The position numbers were made by a program, and so were the translations under genes. Positions 1-5,639 of a DNA stretch of 5,677 bases are shown piece after piece. Position 1 is the stretch's first letter. Each line of letters starts with the position of its first letter. A model generated the notes under the pieces. That model was not told where the DNA came from. It did not search any database and saw only the letters and a program-made list of their open reading frames with translations. Source of the stretch: an uncultured Lachnospiraceae bacterium (lineage in GTDB: Bacteria > Bacillota > Clostridia > Lachnospirales > Lachnospiraceae); NCBI GenBank assembly GCA_945787485.1, contig CALZHV010000141.1, positions 1 to 5,677 of the forward strand. The letters are read 5' to 3'.

Positions 1-1
1 T

Positions 2-214
2 GATATGCTTGTTAAAACCGGCGATATACACATGAATGAAAAAGGTATCGTAATAGGTGACAATTATGGAGCAATGTTATTTTTTGAGGATTTTTTGGAT
101 GATTGCGAATGGTTTTTAAAATATGTATGTGTGTGGATAATCGATTATGGAAGTATACATGAGGATTATATAAAATCAACCAGGGAAATGGGAGTAAGGT
201 GCTGCTATGAATAA
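2..214 (+). CDS. C-terminal part of an unrecognised protein (5' end outside the window)
   Basis: The frame is open from the window edge to TAA at 212-214, giving about 70 residues. An ATG lies at 5-7, but too little upstream sequence is visible to judge a ribosome binding site. The frame has no stop before the edge, so this is most simply the tail of a longer gene. The protein is acidic and rich in aromatics (for example FFEDFLDDCEWFLKYV) and is followed by the hydrophobic segment VWIIDYGSIHED. That segment looks like a buried beta strand ending in an acidic residue, as in Walker-B-like ATPase folds, but this is only a suggestion. It ends in a Cys-Cys pair. The stop overlaps the start of the next small frame (ATG at 207), which suggests translational coupling. 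I do not recognise the family. Confidence 0.45.
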   Translation, partial: DMLVKTGDIHMNEKGIVIGDNYGAMLFFEDFLDDCEWFLKYVCVWIIDYGSIHEDYIKSTREMGVRCCYE

Positions 215-352
215 TGATAACAAAAGAAATAAGATTTTCCACGGGTATTTAAAAAGCTCATAACATTAAGCATTGATGCTGTGGTTATTATGCTTTGTAT
301 TGGGTTCAGCATTATATTTATTAAAATCAATGAGTCTCATTATGTTGAATAA
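207..352 (+). pseudogene. Small single-membrane-span protein frame, split by a -1 frame change
   Basis: ATG at 207 overlaps the end of the upstream gene by 8 bases and has GGGAG/AAGG-type purine tracts just upstream. In the starting frame it reads MNNDNKRNKIFHGYL and then stops at 261-263. The -1 frame, open from 233, continues with KKLITLSIDAVVIMLCIGF, a lysine-flanked hydrophobic stretch long enough for one membrane span. It then has a short polar tail and stops at 350-352. The stitched product would be about 48 residues with a short basic N-terminus in the cytoplasm. The frames join naturally at TTTAAAAAG (248-256). The likely explanations are a single-base deletion in a decayed gene or, less likely, programmed -1 frameshifting. 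The product is so short beyond the membrane span that it may be the remnant of a larger membrane-anchored protein. Function is unknown. Confidence 0.45.
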
Positions 353-385
353 ACAGATGATTTGAGTTAAAATTAAATATAGACG

Positions 386-426
386 GACAAAATGCGTTAT
401 TGAAATTGTTCGATAACGCATTTGTC
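386..426 (+). terminator. Imperfect hairpin, possible terminator of the upstream genes
   Basis: GACAAAATGCGTTAT (386-400) pairs with ATAACGCATTTGTC (413-426), with one bulged A at 389 and a 12-nt loop. There are 14 paired positions. No clear T tract follows, only ATTTGTCATT, so intrinsic termination would be weak. It sits between the end of the broken small gene and the sensor operon, where a terminator would be expected. It could instead be a regulatory hairpin. Confidence 0.45.
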
Positions 427-450
427 ATTAGTAAAAAGGGGAACTGAAAT
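422..450 (+). promoter_or_regulatory. Possible sigma-A promoter of the three-gene sensor operon
   Basis: TTGTCA (422-427) matches the -35 consensus at 5 of 6 positions. With a 17-bp spacer it is followed by TGAAAT (445-450), which matches the -10 consensus at 4 of 6. The -35 overlaps the 3' arm of the preceding hairpin. Alternative -10-like hexamers (TACATT at 455-460) lie nearby at poor spacing. This would give a leader of roughly 35 nt before the ATG at 492. The call rests only on hexamer match and position. Confidence 0.3.
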
Positions 451-491
451 TACTTACATTATTATTTTAGATAAAAGTTGGGGTGGAGAAG

Positions 492-1286
492 ATGAGTAAA
501 TATAAAATACTATTATCAGGAAAGAACAATACCATCATAGATGATTTTTTTAATCAAATTAGTGATGATTTTTGTTTGGCAACAACGTCGATTCGTTATG
601 ATGATATGATTCATCATTTGGAATTTTTTAAACCGGATATTTTTGTGTATTGCCTAAATGGTGAAAACCGAGATGACTTATCAAGGGTTATGGAGCATAA
701 GAGAAGACTTACAAGAGAAGATGTAATCACGATTATTATCGGTTCACAGGAGGATTGCGATAATTTTCACAAGGTTGCAATCTATATGGCAGATATGACA
801 CTTGTTAAGCCTATTTCTGCGGTAAAGATTAAAGAAAAAATAATAGAATTTATGGAGAAGGTTGAAGCTGAGAGAGAGGAACAAAGACTGCTTCAGGAAA
901 AATTAGCAAAAATAAAGGAACAGCAGGAAAGAAAACATGTCCTTATAATTGATGATGATCCTATTATGCTCAAGCTTATTAAGGAACACCTTCATGACCA
1001 ATATGATGTTGCTACGGCAATCAGTGGTAAAATTGCCCATAAATTCTTGGAAACAAAGAAAACAAATTTGATTTTGCTGGATTATGAAATGCCGGTTGAA
1101 AATGGTCCTGAGGTCATGAAAAAGATTCGTGAGAAAAAAGAATTGGCCGATATACCTATTATTTTTCTTACCGGTATAACAGAGAGAGAAAAAATAAATC
1201 AGGCACTTGCATTAAAGCCACAAGGATATTTGCTAAAACCGATTGATAAGGAAAAGTTACTTGGAACAATAGAAAAATTTATTTGA
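492..1286 (+). CDS. Stand-alone response regulator with tandem receivers (degenerate N-terminal, intact C-terminal)
   Basis: This is a predicted cytoplasmic phosphoacceptor protein of 264 residues. I chose ATG at 492 because GGGGTGGAG lies just upstream. A GTG three codons earlier (483) keeps the frame but would destroy that site. Residues about 4-118 have the alternating strand/helix pattern of a receiver. Cys54 sits where the phospho-Asp should be (PDIFVYC), while the Lys-Pro pair (K106-P107) is kept, so this half is a pseudo-receiver. Residues about 121-148 are a charged, probably coiled-coil linker rich in Glu, Lys and Gln. Residues 148-264 are a classical receiver: acidic pocket D154-D156 (LIIDDD), phospho-Asp D197 (LILLDYEMP), Thr227 and Lys249-Pro250. 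No DNA-binding or enzymatic output domain follows. The gene lies 24 bp before the hybrid kinase gene and is its natural partner, likely taking phosphate from the kinase's HPt domain. The downstream effect is unknown. Confidence 0.88.
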   Translation: MSKYKILLSGKNNTIIDDFFNQISDDFCLATTSIRYDDMIHHLEFFKPDIFVYCLNGENRDDLSRVMEHKRRLTREDVITIIIGSQEDCDNFHKVAIYMADMTLVKPISAVKIKEKIIEFMEKVEAEREEQRLLQEKLAKIKEQQERKHVLIIDDDPIMLKLIKEHLHDQYDVATAISGKIAHKFLETKKTNLILLDYEMPVENGPEVMKKIREKKELADIPIIFLTGITEREKINQALALKPQGYLLKPIDKEKLLGTIEKFI

Positions 1287-1310
1287 TAGATATGTAGGGG
1301 GCGGCGAAAA

Positions 1311-4007
1311 ATGCAGGAGTTATATTTAACAGATTTAATTGATGTGGATCTTCTTCAGAAGATTCAGGATTCTTTTTCTAATATGACAGGACTTGCAGCA
1401 CTTACAACCGACCAGAACGGTAGAGCTGTGACTAAAGGCTCTAATTTTACTGATTATTGTATGAAGTATACAAGACAAAGTAAAGTTGGTTGTGAACGCT
1501 GTGAGAAATGTGACAAGTTTGGTGCTGAATCTACTTTGAAAAGCGGTATGTCTACAACTTATATGTGTCATTCCGGATTGATTGACTTTGCAGCTCCGAT
1601 TGTAGCTGACGGACAATTGATAGGCGGATTTATCGGTGGTCAGGTTTTGCTGGAAGAACCAAATAAGGAATTTATTCGTGTAATTGCAAGAGATCTGGAT
1701 ATAGATTTTGAACAATATTGGGAAGCAATTCAAAAGGTTCCTGTTCTTAAGCAGAAACAGGTTGAAATGGCGTCGGAATTTCTTTTCACCGTTGCCAGTG
1801 TACTGTCAGAAATTGCATATGGTAAATATATGGCTTTGGAAGCAAAAAAAGAGATTGAGCACACAGCTAATATGAAGTCTGATTTCCTTGCAAATATGAG
1901 CCATGAAATCAGGACACCTATGAATGCTGTTATAGGAATGGCAGAGATGGCGCTTCGAGAAGACCTTACGCCGGCTGCAAGGGATTATATAACACAGATA
2001 AAATCTTCAGGAAAAGCGTTGCTTAATATTATCAATGACATACTTGATTTTTCGAAGATTGATTCCGGCAAGATGGATATTCAACCTGTAGAGTATGAGC
2101 CATTGTCATTATTTAATGATGTTTCAAATATAGTTATGACACGTCTGAAGGATAAGGATGTGGAATTGCTTTTGAAAATAAATCCTTCATTCCCAAGTGT
2201 TTTGTACGGAGATGACTTAAGAATTAGACAAATTCTTATCAATTTGGCGAATAATGCAGCCAAGTTTACCAGACACGGTCATGTGGATATCATAGTGGAT
2301 TACGATAAGATAGATGAAGATAATATTAGGATGAAGGTGGCTGTAAAGGATACGGGCATTGGTATTAAAGAGAGCGATTTAGACAAAATATTTTCTTCAT
2401 TCCAACAGGTTGACAGTAAACGAAACCGAAATATTGAAGGCACCGGACTTGGCTTGGCAATCTCGCATCAGCTCTTAAATCTGATGAATGGTAGCATCAA
2501 AGTAGACAGTATATACGAGAAGGGCTCTACTTTTTCATTTGAGCTTCCGCAAAAGACATTATCATGGAAACCATCAATCAAAGTTAAAAATGCAGATTCA
2601 ATTGCGGCAGTTGGATATTTTAACAATGTGTGCTTTGCCAAACAATTCTATGCAGATACTAATCGTTTCGGGATTGATTCCATGGCACTTACGGCATCGG
2701 ACCGTTTTGATGATTTGATGAGTACATATGAAGAGGACTTGTCAGGAAAAAGAATTTTTCTGTTTATGGAAGAAGAAAATTATGACGAACAAATTGAACA
2801 GGTTATACGTAATTATCCGCAAATAACCGGCGTCATGCTGACAGATTTCTACTCAAATAAAAAATCAGATATTACAAATTTGAAAGTTATAAGAAAACCA
2901 TTTTCCACAACATGTATTGCCATGGCATTGAATGACGAAACAATGAAGATAAATGATACGGATGAAATGTTTGAATTCGATTTCGTTGCACCAAAGGCTG
3001 AGGTTCTGATTGTGGATGATAATCAGATTAATCTTACCGTAGCAGAAGGCTTGCTGGAACCTTTGAAAATGCGGATTACTACGGCAACCGGTGGAAAGGA
3101 AGCATTAGATCTCATAAATAAGCAACGTTTTGATTTGATTTTCATGGATCATATGATGCCGGAAATGGATGGTGTGGAAACAACGAGAATTATTCGACGC
3201 TTGCATCCATCATATGATGATGTTCCGATTATTGCATTGACTGCCAATGCCGTAGAAGGTTCTAAAGAATTGTTTTTATCAGAAGGAATGAATGATTTTG
3301 TTCCAAAACCGATTGAGTTAAAGACTATTGTCACTAAGATAAAAAAATGGCTTCCTTCAGATAAGATTGAAAAAGGAAGTACTATTACAGATGAAAGTAA
3401 TTCTGATGATAACACAAATGTAAAGATTGTTATTGGAGATTTGGATACTGATTCTGCAAGAAATTTACTTGGTAATGATAAATTGTTCTGGACAATATTG
3501 AAGCAGTATTACAAAGCGATACCAACAAAATCAATGCTTATTAAGGAATTGGAGCAAAAAGAGGATTGGAAAGCATATACTATTGAAGTTCATGGTCTTA
3601 AAAGTGCATCAAGGCAGATTGGTGCAATTGAATTATCTGATATGGCAGCTAAGCTTGAACATGCAGGTAATGCCGGGGATATACAAACTATAGTAAGCAG
3701 TACAGATTACATGTTACAGAAATATGTAGGATACATAGATGTTCTAAAACCATTTTTTGAGGAAGAAAAGTCTGTAACCAATAAAAATCTGATTAATCAG
3801 GAACAGTTAATTGAATTGTTTGAACGAATGATTGAGGCGGTCAACAATCTTGATATGGATCAGATGGAAGAAGTTGTTACGGATATGAAACGATATAATT
3901 ATTCTGATGAACAGACAGATTATCTTAACAAGCTGGAGATTGCGGTGGGTAATATTGATGTTGACAGATGTGAAGAGATTATAAATAAATGGAAGACGGA
4001 ATTATAA
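1311..4007 (+). CDS. Cytoplasmic hybrid sensor histidine kinase: PocR-HisKA-HATPase-pseudoREC-REC-HPt
   Basis: The protein has 898 residues, no signal peptide and no membrane span, so sensing is intracellular. AGGGGGCGG at 1296-1304 precedes the ATG by 6 nt. Residues about 5-165 are a PocR sensor domain (LTDLIDVDLLQKIQDSFS, then SNFTDYC, CERCEKCDKFG, YMCHSGLIDFAAPI, GGFIGGQVL) with cysteines C50, C61, C64, C67 and C86. PocR domains are predicted to bind small hydrocarbon-type ligands. HisKA follows with SHEIRTP (phospho-His198). The HATPase has an N box with N311/N314/N315, G1 DTGIGI (347-352) and G2 GTGLGLAI (377-384). Residues about 429-543 form a degenerate receiver with Glu487 near the phospho site and K529-P530 kept. 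Residues 563-680 are an intact receiver (D569, D570, phospho-D613, T644, K666). An HPt follows around H761 (EVHGLKSASRQIGA), and then an extra helical tail to 898. The parts permit a full His-Asp-His relay ending on the neighbouring receiver protein. Domain calls are firm; ligand and output are unknown. Confidence 0.95.
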   Translation: MQELYLTDLIDVDLLQKIQDSFSNMTGLAALTTDQNGRAVTKGSNFTDYCMKYTRQSKVGCERCEKCDKFGAESTLKSGMSTTYMCHSGLIDFAAPIVADGQLIGGFIGGQVLLEEPNKEFIRVIARDLDIDFEQYWEAIQKVPVLKQKQVEMASEFLFTVASVLSEIAYGKYMALEAKKEIEHTANMKSDFLANMSHEIRTPMNAVIGMAEMALREDLTPAARDYITQIKSSGKALLNIINDILDFSKIDSGKMDIQPVEYEPLSLFNDVSNIVMTRLKDKDVELLLKINPSFPSVLYGDDLRIRQILINLANNAAKFTRHGHVDIIVDYDKIDEDNIRMKVAVKDTGIGIKESDLDKIFSSFQQVDSKRNRNIEGTGLGLAISHQLLNLMNGSIKVDSIYEKGSTFSFELPQKTLSWKPSIKVKNADSIAAVGYFNNVCFAKQFYADTNRFGIDSMALTASDRFDDLMSTYEEDLSGKRIFLFMEEENYDEQIEQVIRNYPQITGVMLTDFYSNKKSDITNLKVIRKPFSTTCIAMALNDETMKINDTDEMFEFDFVAPKAEVLIVDDNQINLTVAEGLLEPLKMRITTATGGKEALDLINKQRFDLIFMDHMMPEMDGVETTRIIRRLHPSYDDVPIIALTANAVEGSKELFLSEGMNDFVPKPIELKTIVTKIKKWLPSDKIEKGSTITDESNSDDNTNVKIVIGDLDTDSARNLLGNDKLFWTILKQYYKAIPTKSMLIKELEQKEDWKAYTIEVHGLKSASRQIGAIELSDMAAKLEHAGNAGDIQTIVSSTDYMLQKYVGYIDVLKPFFEEEKSVTNKNLINQEQLIELFERMIEAVNNLDMDQMEEVVTDMKRYNYSDEQTDYLNKLEIAVGNIDVDRCEEIINKWKTEL

Positions 4008-4033
4008 AATAACATCATGGAAAGGAGAACATT

Positions 4034-4885
4034 ATGGAAAGAAGTTATAATATTGGTGTATTATTTGCGGATCAGGCGAATAATGGCTTGAAGCAAGATT
4101 ATTTTGCCGGAATATTGGATAGTTTTAAGAAAACTGTAGAGGCAAAGGGATATAATATCTCTTTCTTAAATTGCTGTAAAGAAAACGAGAACAGAAAAAC
4201 ATATCTTGAGCAGGCAAAATATAGGAATTTTGATGGCATTGTGATTGCGTGTATTGAATATGATGATGCTGAAGTTGTAGAATTGCTTAATAGTGGCATT
4301 CCGATTGTTACTGTTGATCAGGAAATTGATAACATACAAGCAGTCAAATCAGATAATGTAGAGGGTATTAAAAAGCTGGTTCGATATCTGGCAGAAATGG
4401 GACACAAAAGAATTGCATTTATAACAGGAGATGACAACACCGTAACCCAAATCAGAGTTAAGGGCTTTTTGGAGACATGTGAAGAAATGGGGATACAGGT
4501 TCCTGATGAATATATTCTCAAATCACAATACAGAAATATGAGAAAAGCTACATATCAGACAGAACAGCTTTTGAAGCTTGAAAATCCACCTTCATGTATT
4601 CTTTATTCTGATGATTATGCTGCAATTGGCGGAATCAATGTGTTGCATGCAAGAGGAATGGAGATTCCTGAAGATATATCTGTAACAGGCTATGACGGAA
4701 TTGATATTTTGTCGCAGTATGAACCAAGACTTACTACTGTTCGTCAAAATACTGAAAAAATCGGACAGGTTGCTGCTGAGAAGTTAATAGAATGTATAGA
4801 GAATCCGGGACAGACAGATAAAGAAACTATAATTGTTGAAACTGAACTGGAGAAGGGACGAACTGTAGGAAGAGTGTTCTACTAA
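4034..4885 (+). CDS. LacI/PBP1-like sugar-sensor domain protein without a DNA-binding HTH
   Basis: The protein has 283 residues. Its sequence begins directly at the first beta strand of the LacI-type ligand-binding fold (YNIGVLFAD), where a normal LacI regulator (about 330-340 residues) would first have about 60 residues of HTH and hinge. AAAGGAG (4021-4027), 6 nt before the ATG, fixes the start. The upstream sequence is the kinase gene's end, so no HTH has been missed. There is no signal peptide, so it is not a secreted binding protein. Family hallmarks are VTVDQEI (92-98), SDNVEG (106-111), GHKRIAFITG (123-132), RVKGF (141-145), SDDYAAIGG (192-200) and VTGYDGIDILSQYEPRLTTV. R141, D193 and D221 align with ligand-contacting positions of LacI (R197, N246, D274), so the pocket looks functional. 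It lies 26 bp after the kinase gene. Inference: a cytoplasmic ligand sensor that signals by contacting the kinase or regulator. Automatic annotation would probably mislabel it as a transcription factor. Confidence 0.9.
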   Translation: MERSYNIGVLFADQANNGLKQDYFAGILDSFKKTVEAKGYNISFLNCCKENENRKTYLEQAKYRNFDGIVIACIEYDDAEVVELLNSGIPIVTVDQEIDNIQAVKSDNVEGIKKLVRYLAEMGHKRIAFITGDDNTVTQIRVKGFLETCEEMGIQVPDEYILKSQYRNMRKATYQTEQLLKLENPPSCILYSDDYAAIGGINVLHARGMEIPEDISVTGYDGIDILSQYEPRLTTVRQNTEKIGQVAAEKLIECIENPGQTDKETIIVETELEKGRTVGRVFY

Positions 4886-4908
4886 GATGTATTTAATATT
4901 GTTATGGA

Positions 4909-4954
4909 TAAGTCAAGAACACCCGTGACTAAGGTCATGGGTGTTCTTGACTTA
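4909..4954 (+). terminator. Very strong 21-bp hairpin between convergent genes
   Basis: Positions 4909-4929 pair with 4934-4954 around the loop TAAG. Pairing on the + strand is complete, with one G-U wobble (G4925 with T4938). Read on the - strand that pair becomes an A-C mismatch. It lies 23 bp after the LacI-like gene and 35 bp beyond the oppositely oriented metal-regulator gene. The + strand has no T tract after the stem (TTACAGATG is just outside), so it is not a textbook intrinsic terminator. It could be a transcript-end stabiliser, or a terminator that depends on the long stem. The wobble suggests the + strand RNA is the selected form. Confidence 0.65.
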
Positions 4955-4989
4955 CAGATGAAAAATATAAACATATCTTAATTTATTTT

Positions 4990-5385
4990 TCATTTTTTAT
5001 TTGAAGTTATAGAATGAAGTGTATTCTTAATTGCTTCAAAGGTTTCTTCGCTTATATCATGTTCAATTTTACATGCATCTGCCATAGCAGTTTCCTTGCT
5101 TACCCCAATATGAATAAGTAATTCTGCAAGAATATTATGTCTTTCCAAAACGCTTTCAGCACGCTTTTTTCCGATTTCTGTAAGGGTAATATATCCGTCA
5201 TCTGCCATTGTTATGTATTCTTTTTCACGAAGATTTTTCATTGCAACACTTACGCTTGGTTTGGAAAAATTCATTTTATTTGCAATATCTATGGAGCGAA
5301 CATGTCCTTTTGTTTTTTGCAACATAAGAATTGTTTCTAAATAATCTTCAACTGATTCGTCTGCACGGTGTTTAATATAACTCAT
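4990..5385 (-). CDS. DtxR/MntR-family metal-dependent transcriptional repressor
   Basis: This 131-residue protein is a cytoplasmic DNA-binding repressor that would use Fe(II) or Mn(II) as co-repressor. It starts at ATG 5385-5383 with GAGGGAGA (5398-5391) 5 nt upstream. Residues about 10-72 form the winged HTH, with recognition helix around SKPSVSVAMKNL (41-52) and wing around DDGYITLTE. Residues about 73-126 form the dimerisation and metal-binding helices. Alignment by eye to B. subtilis MntR and C. diphtheriae DtxR gives candidate ligands D14 and E17 (VEDYLE), H83 (ERHNILAELL), C105, E108 and H109 (DACKIEHDIS). The Cys-x-x-Glu-His pattern is the DtxR form, while D14 and E17 match the MntR ligands. 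The protein lacks the C-terminal SH3-like domain of long DtxR members and is slightly shorter than MntR. It is convergent with the sensor operon. Its targets, typically metal transporters, are not in the window. Whether it senses iron or manganese cannot be settled here. Confidence 0.92.
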   Translation of the reverse strand: MSYIKHRADESVEDYLETILMLQKTKGHVRSIDIANKMNFSKPSVSVAMKNLREKEYITMADDGYITLTEIGKKRAESVLERHNILAELLIHIGVSKETAMADACKIEHDISEETFEAIKNTLHSITSNKK

Positions 5386-5407
5386 ATTTTTCTCCCTCTT
5401 TTTTTAC

Positions 5408-5436
5408 ATAGTAGCATTTTTGAATGGAAAAGACAA
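5408..5436 (-). promoter_or_regulatory. Promoter of the DtxR-family gene with an extended -10
   Basis: Read on the - strand, TTGTCT (5436-5431) and TACTAT (5413-5408) are separated by exactly 17 bp, each matching consensus at 4 of 6 positions. A TGC immediately before the -10 provides the extended -10 TG dinucleotide. The predicted start is near 5401, leaving a leader of about 16 nt that holds little more than the ribosome binding site GAGGGAGA. Two copies of TTGAATGG (+ strand, 5420-5427 and 5443-5450) lie in the spacer and just upstream of the -35, and could be operator half-sites. Confidence 0.55.
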
Positions 5437-5448
5437 TTATATTTGAAT

Positions 5449-5486
5449 GGGATGCTTTTATTTCATTTGAATAGTACGCTTCCAAT
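5449..5486 (+). repeat. 38-bp direct repeat, copy 1
   Basis: The sequence begins GGGATGCTTTTATTTCATTT and ends AGTACGCTTCCAAT. It recurs at 5640-5677 with a single difference (T5453 against C5644). The period is 191 bp. It borders the upstream end of the DtxR-family promoter region. Confidence 0.85.
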
Positions 5487-5634
5487 ACGATAACAAAATT
5501 CAAGTCGGGACCGCTTTCGCTTAGTTGCTCGCGCAGCGGTACTAAATTCGAGCGAAGCTCGAATATAAGAACCGGCGGTCGCAAATGTCCCTTTTGAATT
5601 TGTTATCGTAAGCGGAAGCTGAGAATTGCAAATG
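5464..5634. repeat. Large imperfect inverted repeat with a branched, RNA-like fold
   Basis: Nested arms pair across about 170 bp. CATTTG (5464-5469) pairs with CAAATG (5629-5634), GCTTCC (5478-5483) with GGAAGC (5614-5619), TACGATAACAAA (5486-5497) with 5599-5610, ATTCAA (5498-5503, A bulged) with TTGAA (5594-5598), and GGGAC (5507-5511) with GTCCC (5587-5591). Inside are two local hairpins. ACCGCT (5510-5515) pairs with AGCGGT (5535-5540). ATTCGAGC (5546-5553) and GCTCGAAT (5557-5564) form an 8-bp stem with a GAA loop. GACCGC (5509-5514) could alternatively pair with GCGGTC (5575-5580). The inner part is more GC-rich than its surroundings. It has no convincing coding frame. It may be a dispersed non-autonomous mobile repeat, a structured RNA or both; sequence alone does not decide. 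Confidence 0.7.
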
Positions 5635-5639
5635 TAATA

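Noticed and set aside
12..242. 76-codon - strand reading frame at the left edge
   Set aside because: It is antisense to the partial gene and the small membrane frame; its composition is that of an AT-rich shadow and no purine-rich ribosome binding site was evident.
483..491. GTG start for the response regulator
   Set aside because: It would put the start inside the GGGGTGGAG ribosome binding site; the ATG at 492 has better spacing and starts just before the first strand.
448..498. 17-codon leader frame starting at ATT after AAAAAGGGG and ending over the response regulator ATG
   Set aside because: It needs a rare ATT start and the peptide shows no attenuator-like features; probably chance.
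1335..1733. 132-codon - strand reading frame inside the kinase gene
   Set aside because: It lies wholly opposite the PocR domain coding sequence, whose conserved motifs leave no doubt about the coding strand.
3950..4033. Possible missed HTH in front of the LacI-like gene
   Set aside because: The upstream DNA encodes the kinase's C-terminus followed by a 26-bp gap with a clear ribosome binding site; no room for a 60-residue HTH in any frame.
5137..5340. + strand reading frame opposite the metal regulator
   Set aside because: Phe/Cys-rich shadow of the well-supported DtxR-family gene.
5372..5584. 70-codon - strand reading frame overlapping the start of the metal-regulator gene
   Set aside because: Most of it runs through the palindromic repeat and promoter, it overlaps the real gene's start, and it resembles no protein family; a spurious frame generated by the repeat.
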